Of a stretch of DNA of 64,000 bases, positions 19,087 through 28,088 are shown piece after piece. Source of the stretch: Branchiibius cervicis. Its GTDB lineage: Bacteria; Actinomycetota; Actinomycetes; Actinomycetales; Dermatophilaceae. Numbering within the stretch: the first letter of the stretch is position 1; each line of letters starts with the position of its first letter. The translations under genes and the position numbers were made by a program. The stretch spans positions 186,001 through 250,000 of the forward strand of contig NZ_JBHSWJ010000002.1 in the NCBI RefSeq assembly GCF_042661605.1. The letters run 5' to 3'. The notes beneath the pieces are model-generated. The model saw nothing but the letters and a program-made list of their open reading frames with translations. It was not told the origin of the DNA and did not search any database.

Positions 19087-19131
19087 GTCCGCGTCGAAGC
19101 GGACACTTCGCGACGGGTCGTCGAGCCGGGT

Positions 19132-20148
19132 TCAGTGCGACTGGCCGGCGGTGACCCGGTCGGCCTCGGCGGCGGCGAGTTCGGCCTCCGGTAGCGGGCG
19201 CCGTCGGAAGAACGCCGCGGTGACGGCGCCGGAGACGTTGTGCCACACCGAGAAGATTGCCGGCGGCAATGCCGCCGCGGGCATCGACGCAAAGTGCCCC
19301 GCGGCCAGCGAGGCGGCCAGGCCGGAGTTCTGCATGCCGACCTCGAACGCGAGGGCTCGGCGGGCACGGTGGTCCAACCGGGCCGCCTTGCCGGTGAGGT
19401 AGCCGAGCAACAGCCCGAAGCCGTTGTGCAGTACCACGGCGACGATCACCAGGAGACCGGAGGTACGGAACGCGGCGGCGCTGTGGCCCATCACGATCGC
19501 GACGATCAACGAGATCGCGGCGACCGAGATCCAGGGGAAGATGCCCGCGACCCGGTCGACCCATCGCCCGGCGACCAGGCGGATCACGACACCCAGGATC
19601 ACCGGGATGAGCACGGTCTTGACGATGTCCAGGAACATCGAGCCGGCGTCCACATGCAGGTAGGAGCCGGCGAGCCACAGGGTGAGCAGCGGCGTGAGGA
19701 CCGGGGCAACCAGGGTCGACAAGGTGGCCACGGAAACCGACAGAGCGACGTCACCCTTGGCGAGGTAGGCCATCACGTTCGAGGCCGTGCCGCTCGGCGC
19801 ACAGCCGACCAGGATGACGCCGACCGCGAGGGCCGGGCTCAGGCCCAGGGCGTGCGCGATCGCCCAGCCGGCGAGCGGCATGATCACGTAGTGCGCCACC
19901 AGGCCGAGCAGCACCACCCAGGGCCGCTTGGCGATCCGGGCGAAATCCGGCGGGGTGAGGGTGACACCCATGCACAGCATGACGATCCCCAGCAGGTAGG
20001 GCACCTTGGTGGTGAGCGGGGTGAACGTGTCCGGGAAGAAATAGCCGGCCGCGCCTGCGGCAAGCACCAGCACCGGGAAGACCGTGACGGCAATGAGGGC
20101 GCTGCGGTCCTGCCGCTGCTGTGACGGGGAGCTGGTGATCTGTGACAC
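19132..20148 (-). CDS. Bile acid:sodium symporter (BASS) family transporter
   Basis: Membrane protein of 338 residues with about nine or ten hydrophobic segments, the normal BASS size. Starts at GTG 20148. Family features include CMGVTLTPPDFARIAKRP and GCAPSGTASNVMAYLAKGDV, the conserved asparagine-containing crossing region, and FEVGMQNSGLAASLA. Bacterial members move organic anions such as pantoate/ketopantoate, pyruvate or bile acids with sodium. It converges on guaD, so a purine link is not required; the substrate is unknown. Confidence 0.9.
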   Translation of the reverse strand: MSQITSSPSQQRQDRSALIAVTVFPVLVLAAGAAGYFFPDTFTPLTTKVPYLLGIVMLCMGVTLTPPDFARIAKRPWVVLLGLVAHYVIMPLAGWAIAHALGLSPALAVGVILVGCAPSGTASNVMAYLAKGDVALSVSVATLSTLVAPVLTPLLTLWLAGSYLHVDAGSMFLDIVKTVLIPVILGVVIRLVAGRWVDRVAGIFPWISVAAISLIVAIVMGHSAAAFRTSGLLVIVAVVLHNGFGLLLGYLTGKAARLDHRARRALAFEVGMQNSGLAASLAAGHFASMPAAALPPAIFSVWHNVSGAVTAAFFRRRPLPEAELAAAEADRVTAGQSH

Positions 20149-20231
20149 ATTGCCTGACTATACGCAGACGTCCGCGATGCGGGACGTGGGTCTCGCTATG
20201 CGGTTACCTGTAGCGAACAGGCCCGTGGCCG

Positions 20232-20912
20232 TTAGTGATCGGTGATCCGTCCGTCGACGACGGTGACCAGCCGGTCCAGGGCCGCACGGTGCTGCAGGTC
20301 ATGGGTGACCAGCAGGGTCGCCGTGTCGCGTTCGTGCGTGAGTTGCTGGATCAGGTGCATGACGGCCGCGCCGCGTTCCTGGTCGAGCGCACTGGTCGGT
20401 TCGTCCACCAGCAGCACCTCGGGCTCGTTGACCAACGCCCGGGCGATGGCGACCCGCTGCCGCTGCCCGCCGGACAGTTGGGCCGGTCGTTTGGCGGCGT
20501 GCTGCGTCAATCCGACACTTTCCAGCAGTTCGTCGGCGCGTTCGGCCAGCGACCTTCGCTGGTCGTGGCTCGGTCGATGACCGAGTTCGCCCATGACCTC
20601 CAGCTGTTCCCGCGCGGTCAGCGATGGCAGCAGGTTGGACTGTTGGAACACGATGCCGATCCGGTGGCGGCGCACCATGGTCGCTTGGGAGCGGGTCAGC
20701 GTGGTGACGTCGGTATCGCCGATCAGGACCCGTCCCGAATCCGGCCGGATGAGCGTCGCCGCAACCGCGAGCAGGCTCGATTTGCCGGAGCCGGAGGGTC
20801 CGGTAATGCCGGTGACCACTCCCGGGTCACCGCGCAGGGTGACGTGGTCGACCGCGGTGATTCGCTGGTCACCGTCGGGGAAGGTGAGGGTGACGTCGTC
20901 GAGGCTGATCAT
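20232..20912 (-). CDS. ABC transporter ATP-binding protein (LolD/MacB type)
   Basis: 226-residue ATPase. Walker A is GPSGSGKSSLL, the Q-loop region is FQQSNLLPSLTAREQ, the signature is LSGGQRQRVAIARALV, Walker B is VLLVDEPTSALD, and the H-loop is LLVTHDLQH. The ATG at 20912 overlaps the stop of the permease gene at 20909-21985 (ATGA), so the two form one exporter-like unit. Divergent two-component genes start 150 bp away, an arrangement often seen for stress- or drug-responsive exporters. Confidence 0.93.
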   Translation of the reverse strand: MISLDDVTLTFPDGDQRITAVDHVTLRGDPGVVTGITGPSGSGKSSLLAVAATLIRPDSGRVLIGDTDVTTLTRSQATMVRRHRIGIVFQQSNLLPSLTAREQLEVMGELGHRPSHDQRRSLAERADELLESVGLTQHAAKRPAQLSGGQRQRVAIARALVNEPEVLLVDEPTSALDQERGAAVMHLIQQLTHERDTATLLVTHDLQHRAALDRLVTVVDGRITDH

Positions 20913-21985
20913 CGGTTACTTCCTAGTGCCGTGAGGGGGTCGGCTTTGGTGATGGTGCGCAGTGCGACTGCGGCACCGGCGAGGCCGAGGACGACCATGG
21001 CGAGCGCGGGCACTGCGGTGGTGAAGGCGTTGACCATGAAGGGCAACGCGCCGCTGACGAGCAGGCCGAGCCCGACGACGATGAGCAGTCCGGCACCGAC
21101 CCCTGCGACGAGTACGACGAGTGCTTGGCCGAGTGCGTCCCGCATCAACGTGTTGGTGCTGGCGCCCAGGGCCTTCAGCACAGCGATGTCCGCGGCACGT
21201 TGCATCGTCCACACCGTGAAGAAGGCGCCGACGACCAGGGCGGAGATACCGAAGAGCATGGCCACCATCTGTGCCAGTGAGCCGATCTCGGAGCGGAACG
21301 TCTCCAGGTGCGGCAATGCGGACAGCGGTGGCTGCGCCACCGTGTGGGTGGCCTTGGCGACAGCAGACCAGTCCGGATCCCCCTGTACGGCAAGCAGAGT
21401 CGCCAGGCCGTCACCACCGGTCCGTTTGTCGAACGCGGCCCACGCAGCCGGGGTCATCGCGATCACCGGGGTGTGGCTGTACCACGCATCGCCCCCGACC
21501 CGGCTGACCCGGTACTGCGAGCCGCCCAGCGACACGGTGTCGCCGGTTCCTGCATGGAGCGCGTCAGCCGCGCCGGCAGACAGGCCGATTTCCTCGTCCG
21601 TGGCCGGCGCGAGGTCGGACACCGTACTGGCCGGGGCGCCCGTCGGCACGCTGAAGATCGCCACGCCGGTCCCGGTCGAGCCGTGGGCCGCCCGGGTCTG
21701 CGCGATCCCGATCGGCGTCACGCTGCGGACACCGGGGGAGGATCGCCACTGTTCCTGCACGGAAGGTGAGATCGCCGACTCACTGAAGGTCGCCGTACCC
21801 GAGGGTTGTTGTTGCAACACGATCCGGTCACCCGGCAGACCCAGCAGAGCCGAGACGTTCTGGGCGGCCAGGCCACCGGTCAGCCCGGTGAGGAAGCCGA
21901 CCAGCACGGTGATCAACGCCACCACCGACCCGATGAGGACGAAACGCCCGCGAGCGAACCGTAACTCGCGCCACGCGACAAACAT
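20909..21985 (-). CDS. ABC transporter permease (FtsX/MacB-like)
   Basis: 358-residue membrane subunit. One N-terminal segment (FVLIGSVVALITVLVGFLTG) is followed by a large extracytoplasmic domain (about 50-225). Three C-terminal segments (MVAMLFGISALVVGAFFTVW, ALVVLVAGVGAGLLIVVGL, and one near the end) form the FtsX domain. Such transporters usually work on membrane-embedded or periplasmic substrates rather than by simple uptake. Paired with the ATPase directly downstream; probably regulated by the divergent histidine kinase/response regulator pair. Confidence 0.9.
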   Translation of the reverse strand: MFVAWRELRFARGRFVLIGSVVALITVLVGFLTGLTGGLAAQNVSALLGLPGDRIVLQQQPSGTATFSESAISPSVQEQWRSSPGVRSVTPIGIAQTRAAHGSTGTGVAIFSVPTGAPASTVSDLAPATDEEIGLSAGAADALHAGTGDTVSLGGSQYRVSRVGGDAWYSHTPVIAMTPAAWAAFDKRTGGDGLATLLAVQGDPDWSAVAKATHTVAQPPLSALPHLETFRSEIGSLAQMVAMLFGISALVVGAFFTVWTMQRAADIAVLKALGASTNTLMRDALGQALVVLVAGVGAGLLIVVGLGLLVSGALPFMVNAFTTAVPALAMVVLGLAGAAVALRTITKADPLTALGSNR

Positions 21986-22134
21986 GAGGTAATCCCTTCA
22001 GGCCGAGGGAGTCTCCGACGGCCACCTCTCAAGAGTGGCGGTTTGGGCATCCGCGAACATCACGCTTGAGGCTGGTCTCGACATCGAACTTTCGATGGAT
22101 GGCCCACCGCCGGTGCGGCCCTAGGCTGGTGGCG

Positions 22135-23289
22135 ATGGCGGATCACCAGCTCACTCCGGTCTTCACCGGGCTGCGATTAGGGCTGCATGCACTCACCGCT
22201 GCGCTGTTGACGGTCGTCGCGGTGCGGATCGTCGTGGGATCGCCGGACCACCCCGTCCTGGCGATGTCGTTGTGCGTGGTGTTCGCGCTGATCTACCTCG
22301 CGGGGGCGCGGGTGGCGACCCGGCGCACCGCCGGACTGACCTACGGCTGGCTGGCCGCACTGTCGTTGTGCTGGCTCGGTCTGCTCGTGCTGGTGCCTGA
22401 AGCGGCCTACCTTGCCTTCCCGATGTTCTTCCTCTATCTGCATCTCTTGCCGGGCATTACCGGTCCGCTGGCGGTCGTGGCGGCGACGGCGGCAACCGTC
22501 TGGGGCATCGGCTGGCATTCGGGTTTCAGCGTCGGGGGTGTCGTCGGGCCGGTGGTCGGAGCCGGCGTCGCGCTGCTGATCGGGTTGGGGTACCAGGCCT
22601 TGCAGCGTGAAGCAGTCGACCGCGAACGGCTGTTGGCCGATTTGGTCGCGGCCCAGGAGAAGTTGGCTGCCAGTGAGCGGGAGCAGGGCATGCTGGCCGA
22701 ACGCGCACGGCTGGCCCGCGAGATCCACGACACGGTCGCACAGGACCTGTCCAGCATCGGGATGCTCCTGCACGCCGCTGAGCGAGCGGACCCCGAGCAT
22801 CCGGGCGCCGAATACCTCCGCACCGCTCGGGAGACTGCGGGTACGGCGCTGGCGGAGACCCGCGGCATCGTCCGGGAGCTGAGCCCGCCGGTGCTCGATG
22901 ACGGCCTGCCCAGTGCGCTGCGCCGGATCGCCGGCTCGACCCCCGGCGTATCGGTCACGGTCGACACCCCGGCAACCGTCGATCTGCCCATGGATCTCCA
23001 GACGACGGTGCTGCGCATCGTTCAAGGCGCGATGGCCAACGTCGCACAGCACGCACACGCAACCCACGCAGGTATCCGCTTGGATCTCGGCGGACAGGAG
23101 CTGGTCATCGAAATCGCCGACGACGGGCAGGGATTCGATCCTCCCAGCGGCAAGGCGGGAAGCAGTGATTCCTTCGGGTTGCGCGCAATCCGAGAGCGTG
23201 TCGAGCAGTGGGGTGGCAGCCTCAGTGTCGCGTCGGTGCCCGGCGATGGGACGACGGTGACGGCACGGCTCCCGCGGTCGGCGCAATGA
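22135..23289 (+). CDS. Two-component sensor histidine kinase (NarL/DesK class)
   Basis: 384 residues from ATG 22135, the first start after the divergent promoter region. The N-terminal half has about five membrane segments (HALTAALLTVVAVRIVV, LAALSLCWLGLLVLVPEAAY). The HisKA_3 dimerisation domain follows with the phospho-accepting His in LAREIHDTVAQDLSSIGML. The HATPase domain shows IEIADDGQGFDP and SFGLRAIRERVEQWGG. The stop overlaps the response regulator start (ATGA). Likely senses membrane or cell-envelope state and controls the divergent ABC genes. Confidence 0.92.
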   Translation: MADHQLTPVFTGLRLGLHALTAALLTVVAVRIVVGSPDHPVLAMSLCVVFALIYLAGARVATRRTAGLTYGWLAALSLCWLGLLVLVPEAAYLAFPMFFLYLHLLPGITGPLAVVAATAATVWGIGWHSGFSVGGVVGPVVGAGVALLIGLGYQALQREAVDRERLLADLVAAQEKLAASEREQGMLAERARLAREIHDTVAQDLSSIGMLLHAAERADPEHPGAEYLRTARETAGTALAETRGIVRELSPPVLDDGLPSALRRIAGSTPGVSVTVDTPATVDLPMDLQTTVLRIVQGAMANVAQHAHATHAGIRLDLGGQELVIEIADDGQGFDPPSGKAGSSDSFGLRAIRERVEQWGGSLSVASVPGDGTTVTARLPRSAQ

Positions 23290-23906
23290 TCCGGATCCTG
23301 ATCGCCGACGACCATCCGGTGGTGCGTAGCGGTCTGCGCGCAATGCTGGCCGCAGAGCCGGATCTGCAGGTCGTCGGCGAGGCGGGCACGCCGCAGCAGG
23401 CCGTCGCTCTTGCCCAGGAGTTGTCGCCGGAGCTGATCTTGATGGATCTGCGCTTCGGCGACGACGCGACGGGGGCAGATGCCACCCGGCGTATTCGCGA
23501 CCAGGAGGCGGCGCCGTACGTGCTGGTGCTGACCAACTACGACACGGACGGGGACATCCTGGGCGCGGTCGAAGCAGGTGCGAGCGGGTACTTGCTCAAG
23601 GATGCGCCGCCGGAAGAGTTGATCGCGGCGATCCGGGCGGCGGCGAGCGGTGAGAGCGCGCTGGCCCCGGCGGTCGCCGCCCGGTTGCTGTCACGGCTCC
23701 GGTCGCCGGCGGTGAGTTTGTCGGCGCGGGAGATCGACGTGCTGCAGAGGGTGGCCGACGGTGCATCGAACGGCGAGATCGCCGGGGCTTTGTTCATCTC
23801 CGAAGCGACGGTGAAATCCCATCTGGTCCACGTGTTTTCGAAGCTCGACGTATCGTCCCGCACTGCTGCTGTAGCCCGTGCTCGATCACTGGGCATCATT
23901 GCCTAG
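23286..23906 (+). CDS. LuxR/NarL family response regulator
   Basis: 206 residues, starting at ATG 23286 inside the kinase stop codon. The receiver domain (about 1-120) has acidic residues in ILIADDHPVV, the phospho-accepting Asp in ELILMDLRFGDD, and the Lys in GYLLKDAPPEE. The C-terminal LuxR-type helix-turn-helix is SAREIDVLQRVADGASNGEI and ATVKSHLVHVFSKLDV. Partner of the kinase at 22135; target most likely the divergent ABC transporter. Confidence 0.94.
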   Translation: MIRILIADDHPVVRSGLRAMLAAEPDLQVVGEAGTPQQAVALAQELSPELILMDLRFGDDATGADATRRIRDQEAAPYVLVLTNYDTDGDILGAVEAGASGYLLKDAPPEELIAAIRAAASGESALAPAVAARLLSRLRSPAVSLSAREIDVLQRVADGASNGEIAGALFISEATVKSHLVHVFSKLDVSSRTAAVARARSLGIIA

Positions 23907-23911
23907 CGACC

Positions 23912-24562
23912 TCAGTGCAGGGCGAGCCGTAGCGCGAGGACGCCCATCGTGGCCGCGATCGTGCCGTCGATGACCGGCCAGGTCAACGGCCGGCGCAACA
24001 GCGGGCGCAGTAGTCGCGCTCCGGCACTGAGCGCGATGAACCAGGCGATGCTGGCGGTGATCGCTCCGCCGGCGACCCACCAGCGGCCGGTCGGATGAGC
24101 GTTGGCCAAGGACCCGATCAGCAGCATGGTGTCCAGATAGACGTGCGGATTGAGCCAGGTGAATGCGGCCACCGTCAGCAGCGCTCGGAACAGCGTCGGG
24201 CCGGCGTTGACACCCGGAACCGGTGCGGCGCCGGTCAACGGGTCGGTGCTGCCCTGACCGGCTCGTTGCGCACGCGCACCGGCGAGGCTGCGCCGGGCCG
24301 ACAGCAGGGCGTACCCGATCAGCCAGGCGACACCCACCCATCGCAGCGTGGTGAGCAGCCACGGAGCGCGGGCGGTGAGTACGCCGAGGCCCGCCACCCC
24401 GGCGACGATCAGGGCCGCGTCGGAGGCGATGCAGAACCCGACGACGGGTGCGACGACCCGACCGGGCTCGCTCAGCCCGAGCCGGAGGATGTACGCGTTC
24501 TGGGCGCCGATGGCCACGATCAGGCTGAGGCCGGTCAGCAGGCCGATCAGGTAGAAACTCAC
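23912..24562 (-). CDS. LysE/ArgO family amino acid exporter
   Basis: 216-residue exporter with about six membrane segments, starting at GTG 24562 (MSFYLIGLLTGLSLIVAIGA). The N-terminal GAQNAYILRLGL motif is diagnostic of LysE/ArgO, which export lysine or arginine. It is divergent from a LysG/ArgP-type regulator, the standard gene pair. A 16-bp palindrome between them is a likely operator. Confidence 0.93.
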   Translation of the reverse strand: MSFYLIGLLTGLSLIVAIGAQNAYILRLGLSEPGRVVAPVVGFCIASDAALIVAGVAGLGVLTARAPWLLTTLRWVGVAWLIGYALLSARRSLAGARAQRAGQGSTDPLTGAAPVPGVNAGPTLFRALLTVAAFTWLNPHVYLDTMLLIGSLANAHPTGRWWVAGGAITASIAWFIALSAGARLLRPLLRRPLTWPVIDGTIAATMGVLALRLALH

Positions 24563-24603
24563 GCATTCATCCTGGGTTGCCTCCGGGCCAGCAGTCTAGC
24601 GAT

Positions 24604-24619
24604 TGATTCTTAAGAATCA
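24604..24619. promoter_or_regulatory. Perfect 16-bp palindrome between lysE-like and lysG-like genes
   Basis: TGATTCTTAAGAATCA lies in the divergent promoter region, 14 bp before the regulator start. An AT-rich perfect palindrome here fits binding by the LysR-type regulator. Confidence 0.55.
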
Positions 24620-24632
24620 TTAGAGTTGCTTC

Positions 24633-25508
24633 ATGCGCCTGGATGTTGCCCAACTGCAGACCTTCGCCGCCGTCATCGACCACGGCAGTTTCGATGCGGC
24701 GGCCCAGACGCTGCACATCACCCCGTCCGCCGTGTCGCAGCGGATCCGGGCGTTGGAGGGTGAGTTCGGCCAAACCCTGATCGAGCGGGTGTTGCCCGCC
24801 CGGGCAACGGAAGCCGGGACCCGGGTGTTGCGCTACGCCAGACAGTTCCAGGTGCTCGCCGACGATCTGCAGGCCGAACTGGTGCAGGCACCTGATACGC
24901 CTCGCGCAGTGAGTATTTCGGTGAACGCCGACTCGATGGCCACCTGGTTACTGCCCGCCTTCGAACGCATCACCCATACCCACGGCATCACCCTGGATCT
25001 GCACCGTGAGGACGAGCAGTCGAAGGCCGCGATGTTGCGCGCTGGCCGGGTGATGGCCGCCGTGACGGCTGACCGGCGTGCCGTTGTGGGCTGTCGCTCG
25101 ACCCGGCTGGGAGTGATGCGCTACCTGGCAGTGGCCAGCCCGTCGTACGTCGATGATTGGCTGGGTGGGCGGCCGCGGCTGAGGTCCGACGCACCGATCG
25201 TGACCTTCGATCGGTCAGATGATCTGCAGGACAGGCAGTTTCAAGCCCATTCGGGCAAGCCCTTGACCGCTCCGCGGCACTACGTACCATCAGCGGCCGA
25301 GCATCGTTCGGCGGTGCGGCTCGGCCTGGGCTGGGGGATGATCCCGCAGATCTTCTGCTCCGAGTTACTGGCCGGCGGCGAACTGGTCCAGGTTGATCCA
25401 AGGCCGCTGGACATCCCGTTGTACTGGCAGCGTTGGAAACTGCGGTCAGTCGTGCTGGACACCGTGTCCGACCTGGTCGCCGGGGCCGCGCGTGCCACCC
25501 TGAACTAG
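24633..25508 (+). CDS. LysR family regulator, ArgP/LysG type
   Basis: 291 residues from ATG 24633. The N-terminal LysR helix-turn-helix (DVAQLQTFAAVIDHGSFDAA, SAVSQRIRALEGEFGQTL) is followed by a substrate-binding domain. The combination with ADRRAVVGCRSTRLGVMRYL and GWGMIPQIF is typical of ArgP/LysG/IciA regulators, which activate basic amino acid export when lysine or arginine accumulates. Divergent from the exporter it should control. Confidence 0.92.
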   Translation: MRLDVAQLQTFAAVIDHGSFDAAAQTLHITPSAVSQRIRALEGEFGQTLIERVLPARATEAGTRVLRYARQFQVLADDLQAELVQAPDTPRAVSISVNADSMATWLLPAFERITHTHGITLDLHREDEQSKAAMLRAGRVMAAVTADRRAVVGCRSTRLGVMRYLAVASPSYVDDWLGGRPRLRSDAPIVTFDRSDDLQDRQFQAHSGKPLTAPRHYVPSAAEHRSAVRLGLGWGMIPQIFCSELLAGGELVQVDPRPLDIPLYWQRWKLRSVVLDTVSDLVAGAARATLN

Positions 25509-25671
25509 CACCGGGCTGAGAGCTCGCTGAACGTGGGATCGCAGCTGCCCGCCCGCCCCGACGCCGTCAGTTCAACGTGGCTCAGCTCAGGGAGGTTCGC
25601 CGCCCTTTCATGAATCGCGCTGCGGCTCTGATGGGTGGTGCCAAGCCCCCGGGCAGGAGTAGAAGGGGGCC

Positions 25672-27126
25672 ATGGCACAAACGCAGGGGGACCAGGAGCT
25701 CGGCACGATCACCACGGACATACCGGCCCGGTTGGACCGGTTGCCGTGGGCGCGATGGCATTGGGTGATCGTGATCGGGCTGGGCACGGTGTGGGTGCTC
25801 GACGGCCTCGAAGTCACGATCGTCGGCAACCTGTCCGATGTCCTCAAGGACTCGACGCACGGTCTCGGGCTCAATAGCTCGCAGATCGGGCTGGCGGGTG
25901 CGGTATACGTCGCGGGGTCCTGCATCGGGGCGCTGTTCTTCGGTCAGCTCACCGACCGTTTCGGCCGCAAGAAGCTCTTCATCATCACCTTGCTGGTCTA
26001 CCTGGTGGGCACCGTGCTGACCGCAGCCTCCATGAATTCGACGTGGTACTTCGCCTGCCGGTTCATCACCGGACTGGGCATCGGCGGGGAGTACGCCGCG
26101 GTCAACTCAGCCATCGACGAGCTCATCCCCGCTGCCTTCCGCGGGCGGATCGACATCACCATCAACGGCTCGTACTGGCTTGGAGCTGCGGCAGGCTCGC
26201 TGCTGACCATCCCGTTGCTCGACCCACAGCTGGTGAACCCGGAATTCGGCTGGCGGTTCTGTTTCGCCCTCGGCGCGATCCTGGGCATCGGGGTGCTGTT
26301 CGTGCGCCGCAACGTGCCGGAATCGCCTCGATGGCTGTTCATCCACGGTCGCGAGAACGAGGCCGAGGATATCGTCGACGGGATCGAGAAGCGGGTCGCG
26401 CAGGAGGATGACGTCGAGCTGGAGCCCGTCGACCAAACGCTGAAGATCAAGCAACGGCACACCATCGGCCTGCCGACGATCGCACGGACCGTCTTCTCCG
26501 AGTACCCGCGGCGCACCATCCTGTGCCTGGGTATGTTCATCGGGCAGGCGTTCCTTTACAACGCGTTCTTCTTCACCTTCGGCGACACCCTGCAGACCTT
26601 CCTCGGCGTCGGTCAAACCGGTTGGTATCTGGCGGCGTTCGCGATCAGCAACTTCGCCGGTGCACTGATCCTCGGTCCGCTCTTCGACAAGGTGGGGCGC
26701 AAGATCATGATCTCCGCGACGTACATCGTCTCGGGCATCGTCCTGGCGATTGCGGGTTTCATGCTGGGCAATCTGACCGCGGTCACCCTCACCATCTTCG
26801 GCATGGTCGCCTTCTTCGTTGCGTCGGCGGGTGCCAGCTCGGCGTACCTGACGGCGTCGGAGATCTTCCCGATGGAGACGCGGGCGCTGTGCATCGCGTT
26901 CTTCTACGCGATCGGCACGGCGGCCGGCGGCATCAGCGGACCGCTGCTCTTCGGCAAACTCATCGACAACGCCACCGCGGCCAAGGACATCACCGGGATC
27001 GCACCCGGCTACTACCTCGGTGCGGCGCTGATGATCGTCGGCGGGGTGCTGGCGATCTTCCTGTCTGTCGATGCGGAGCAGAAGTCCTTGGAGGACATCG
27101 CCACACCGCTTACGGCCGAGGACTGA
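25672..27126 (+). CDS. MFS transporter
   Basis: 484-residue, 12-segment major facilitator. The loop 2-3 motif is GQLTDRFGRKKLF and its counterpart in the second half is GPLFDKVGRKIM. The signature region around segment 4-5 (RFITGLGIGGEYAAVNSAID) and ESPRWLFIHGREN places it among sugar/organic-acid-type MFS carriers. AGGGGG precedes the ATG. It overlaps the convergent LLM gene by 17 bp. The substrate is not predictable; no metabolic operon surrounds it. Confidence 0.92.
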   Translation: MAQTQGDQELGTITTDIPARLDRLPWARWHWVIVIGLGTVWVLDGLEVTIVGNLSDVLKDSTHGLGLNSSQIGLAGAVYVAGSCIGALFFGQLTDRFGRKKLFIITLLVYLVGTVLTAASMNSTWYFACRFITGLGIGGEYAAVNSAIDELIPAAFRGRIDITINGSYWLGAAAGSLLTIPLLDPQLVNPEFGWRFCFALGAILGIGVLFVRRNVPESPRWLFIHGRENEAEDIVDGIEKRVAQEDDVELEPVDQTLKIKQRHTIGLPTIARTVFSEYPRRTILCLGMFIGQAFLYNAFFFTFGDTLQTFLGVGQTGWYLAAFAISNFAGALILGPLFDKVGRKIMISATYIVSGIVLAIAGFMLGNLTAVTLTIFGMVAFFVASAGASSAYLTASEIFPMETRALCIAFFYAIGTAAGGISGPLLFGKLIDNATAAKDITGIAPGYYLGAALMIVGGVLAIFLSVDAEQKSLEDIATPLTAED

Positions 27127-27991
27127 ACCGCCCCGGGCGCCAGTGGTCGGCGATATCGGCCAGCCACTGCACGACCCGATCCGTATCGGCTGGGGGCGGG
27201 GCCACCAGCACGAGTTCGTCGACTCCCAGCTCCGTGAGCGCCGACAGGTCCGCAATGTCCGGATCACGCAACGCGACAGCGCAGTGCAGTGTGCTGCGGT
27301 CCCGATCGACGCGGCGACAGGCGGCATCCAGTCGGTCCAACCGTTCGGCCACGGCCGGCACCGAGTCGAGGTTGAAGCCGTACCACCCGTCGCCCCAGGC
27401 AGCGACGCGATCGAGAGCGGCGTCGCTGTTGCCGCCGACGATGACCGGGATGCATCGGTGCACTGGTTTCGGGTAGACCCGGATCTCATCGAACGCGGCG
27501 AATTCCCCCGCGAAGTCCGCGACGTCGCGCCGCCATAGCAGACGCATCACCTCGACGTACTCGGCCGTGCGCCGTGCCCGCCCGAGGAACGGCACCCCGA
27601 GCGCGGCGAACTCCTCTGCAGACCACCCCACCCCGACGCCGAGGGTCAGCCGACCGTCGCACAGCACGTCCAGCGTGGCCGCCGTCTTTGCCATTGCCAC
27701 CGGATTGTGCTCAGGCAGCAGGAGGATTCCGGTGGCCAGACCGATCCGTGAGGTGACCGCCGCCGCGTAGGCCAAGGTCGGCATCGGATCGAGCCAGTCG
27801 GCCTCCGCAGGGACCGCGATCCGCCCGTCCGGGGCGTAGGGATATGGCGAGCGGGAGTGGTCGACCATCACGACGTGTTCACCGGCCCAGAGCCGGGCGA
27901 ACCCGTGCCGCTCTGCCTCGACGGATACCGCGCGGATGACGTCGGGACGAGCTCCCGGGCCGATGCCCAGAGCATGCAAACCGATCTGCAT
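27110..27991 (-). CDS. LLM class F420-dependent oxidoreductase
   Basis: About 293 residues with the bacterial-luciferase-like TIM barrel. ATG 27991 (MQIGLHALGIG) is the family-like start; GTG 28015 would add eight residues. Features include RLWAGEHVVM, LGVGVGWSAEEFAALGVPF (F420/flavin phosphate-binding region) and CIPVIVGGNSDAALDRVA. The pattern fits the mycobacterial-type F420 subfamily rather than FMN monooxygenases. Substrate unknown. Its 3' end overlaps the convergent MFS gene. Confidence 0.9.
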   Translation of the reverse strand: MQIGLHALGIGPGARPDVIRAVSVEAERHGFARLWAGEHVVMVDHSRSPYPYAPDGRIAVPAEADWLDPMPTLAYAAAVTSRIGLATGILLLPEHNPVAMAKTAATLDVLCDGRLTLGVGVGWSAEEFAALGVPFLGRARRTAEYVEVMRLLWRRDVADFAGEFAAFDEIRVYPKPVHRCIPVIVGGNSDAALDRVAAWGDGWYGFNLDSVPAVAERLDRLDAACRRVDRDRSTLHCAVALRDPDIADLSALTELGVDELVLVAPPPADTDRVVQWLADIADHWRPGRFSPRP

Positions 27992-28088
27992 CGACGTCCT
28001 GGTCCTCACTGGCACGAGGGGAACGCCGTACCGGCGTACCCGCTGACGGGAACACTGTAGGGCGGTGCGGCGGTCCTGAGTCGCGTAC

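Noticed and set aside
19087..19104. Strong terminator after guaD
   Set aside because: The GTCCGC/GCGGAC hairpin has only six pairs and no U-tract, so it is mentioned only in the guaD entry.
27991..28015. GTG 28015 as the start of the F420-type LLM gene
   Set aside because: ATG 27991 gives the typical family N-terminus; the extra eight residues are not conserved-looking, though I cannot exclude them.
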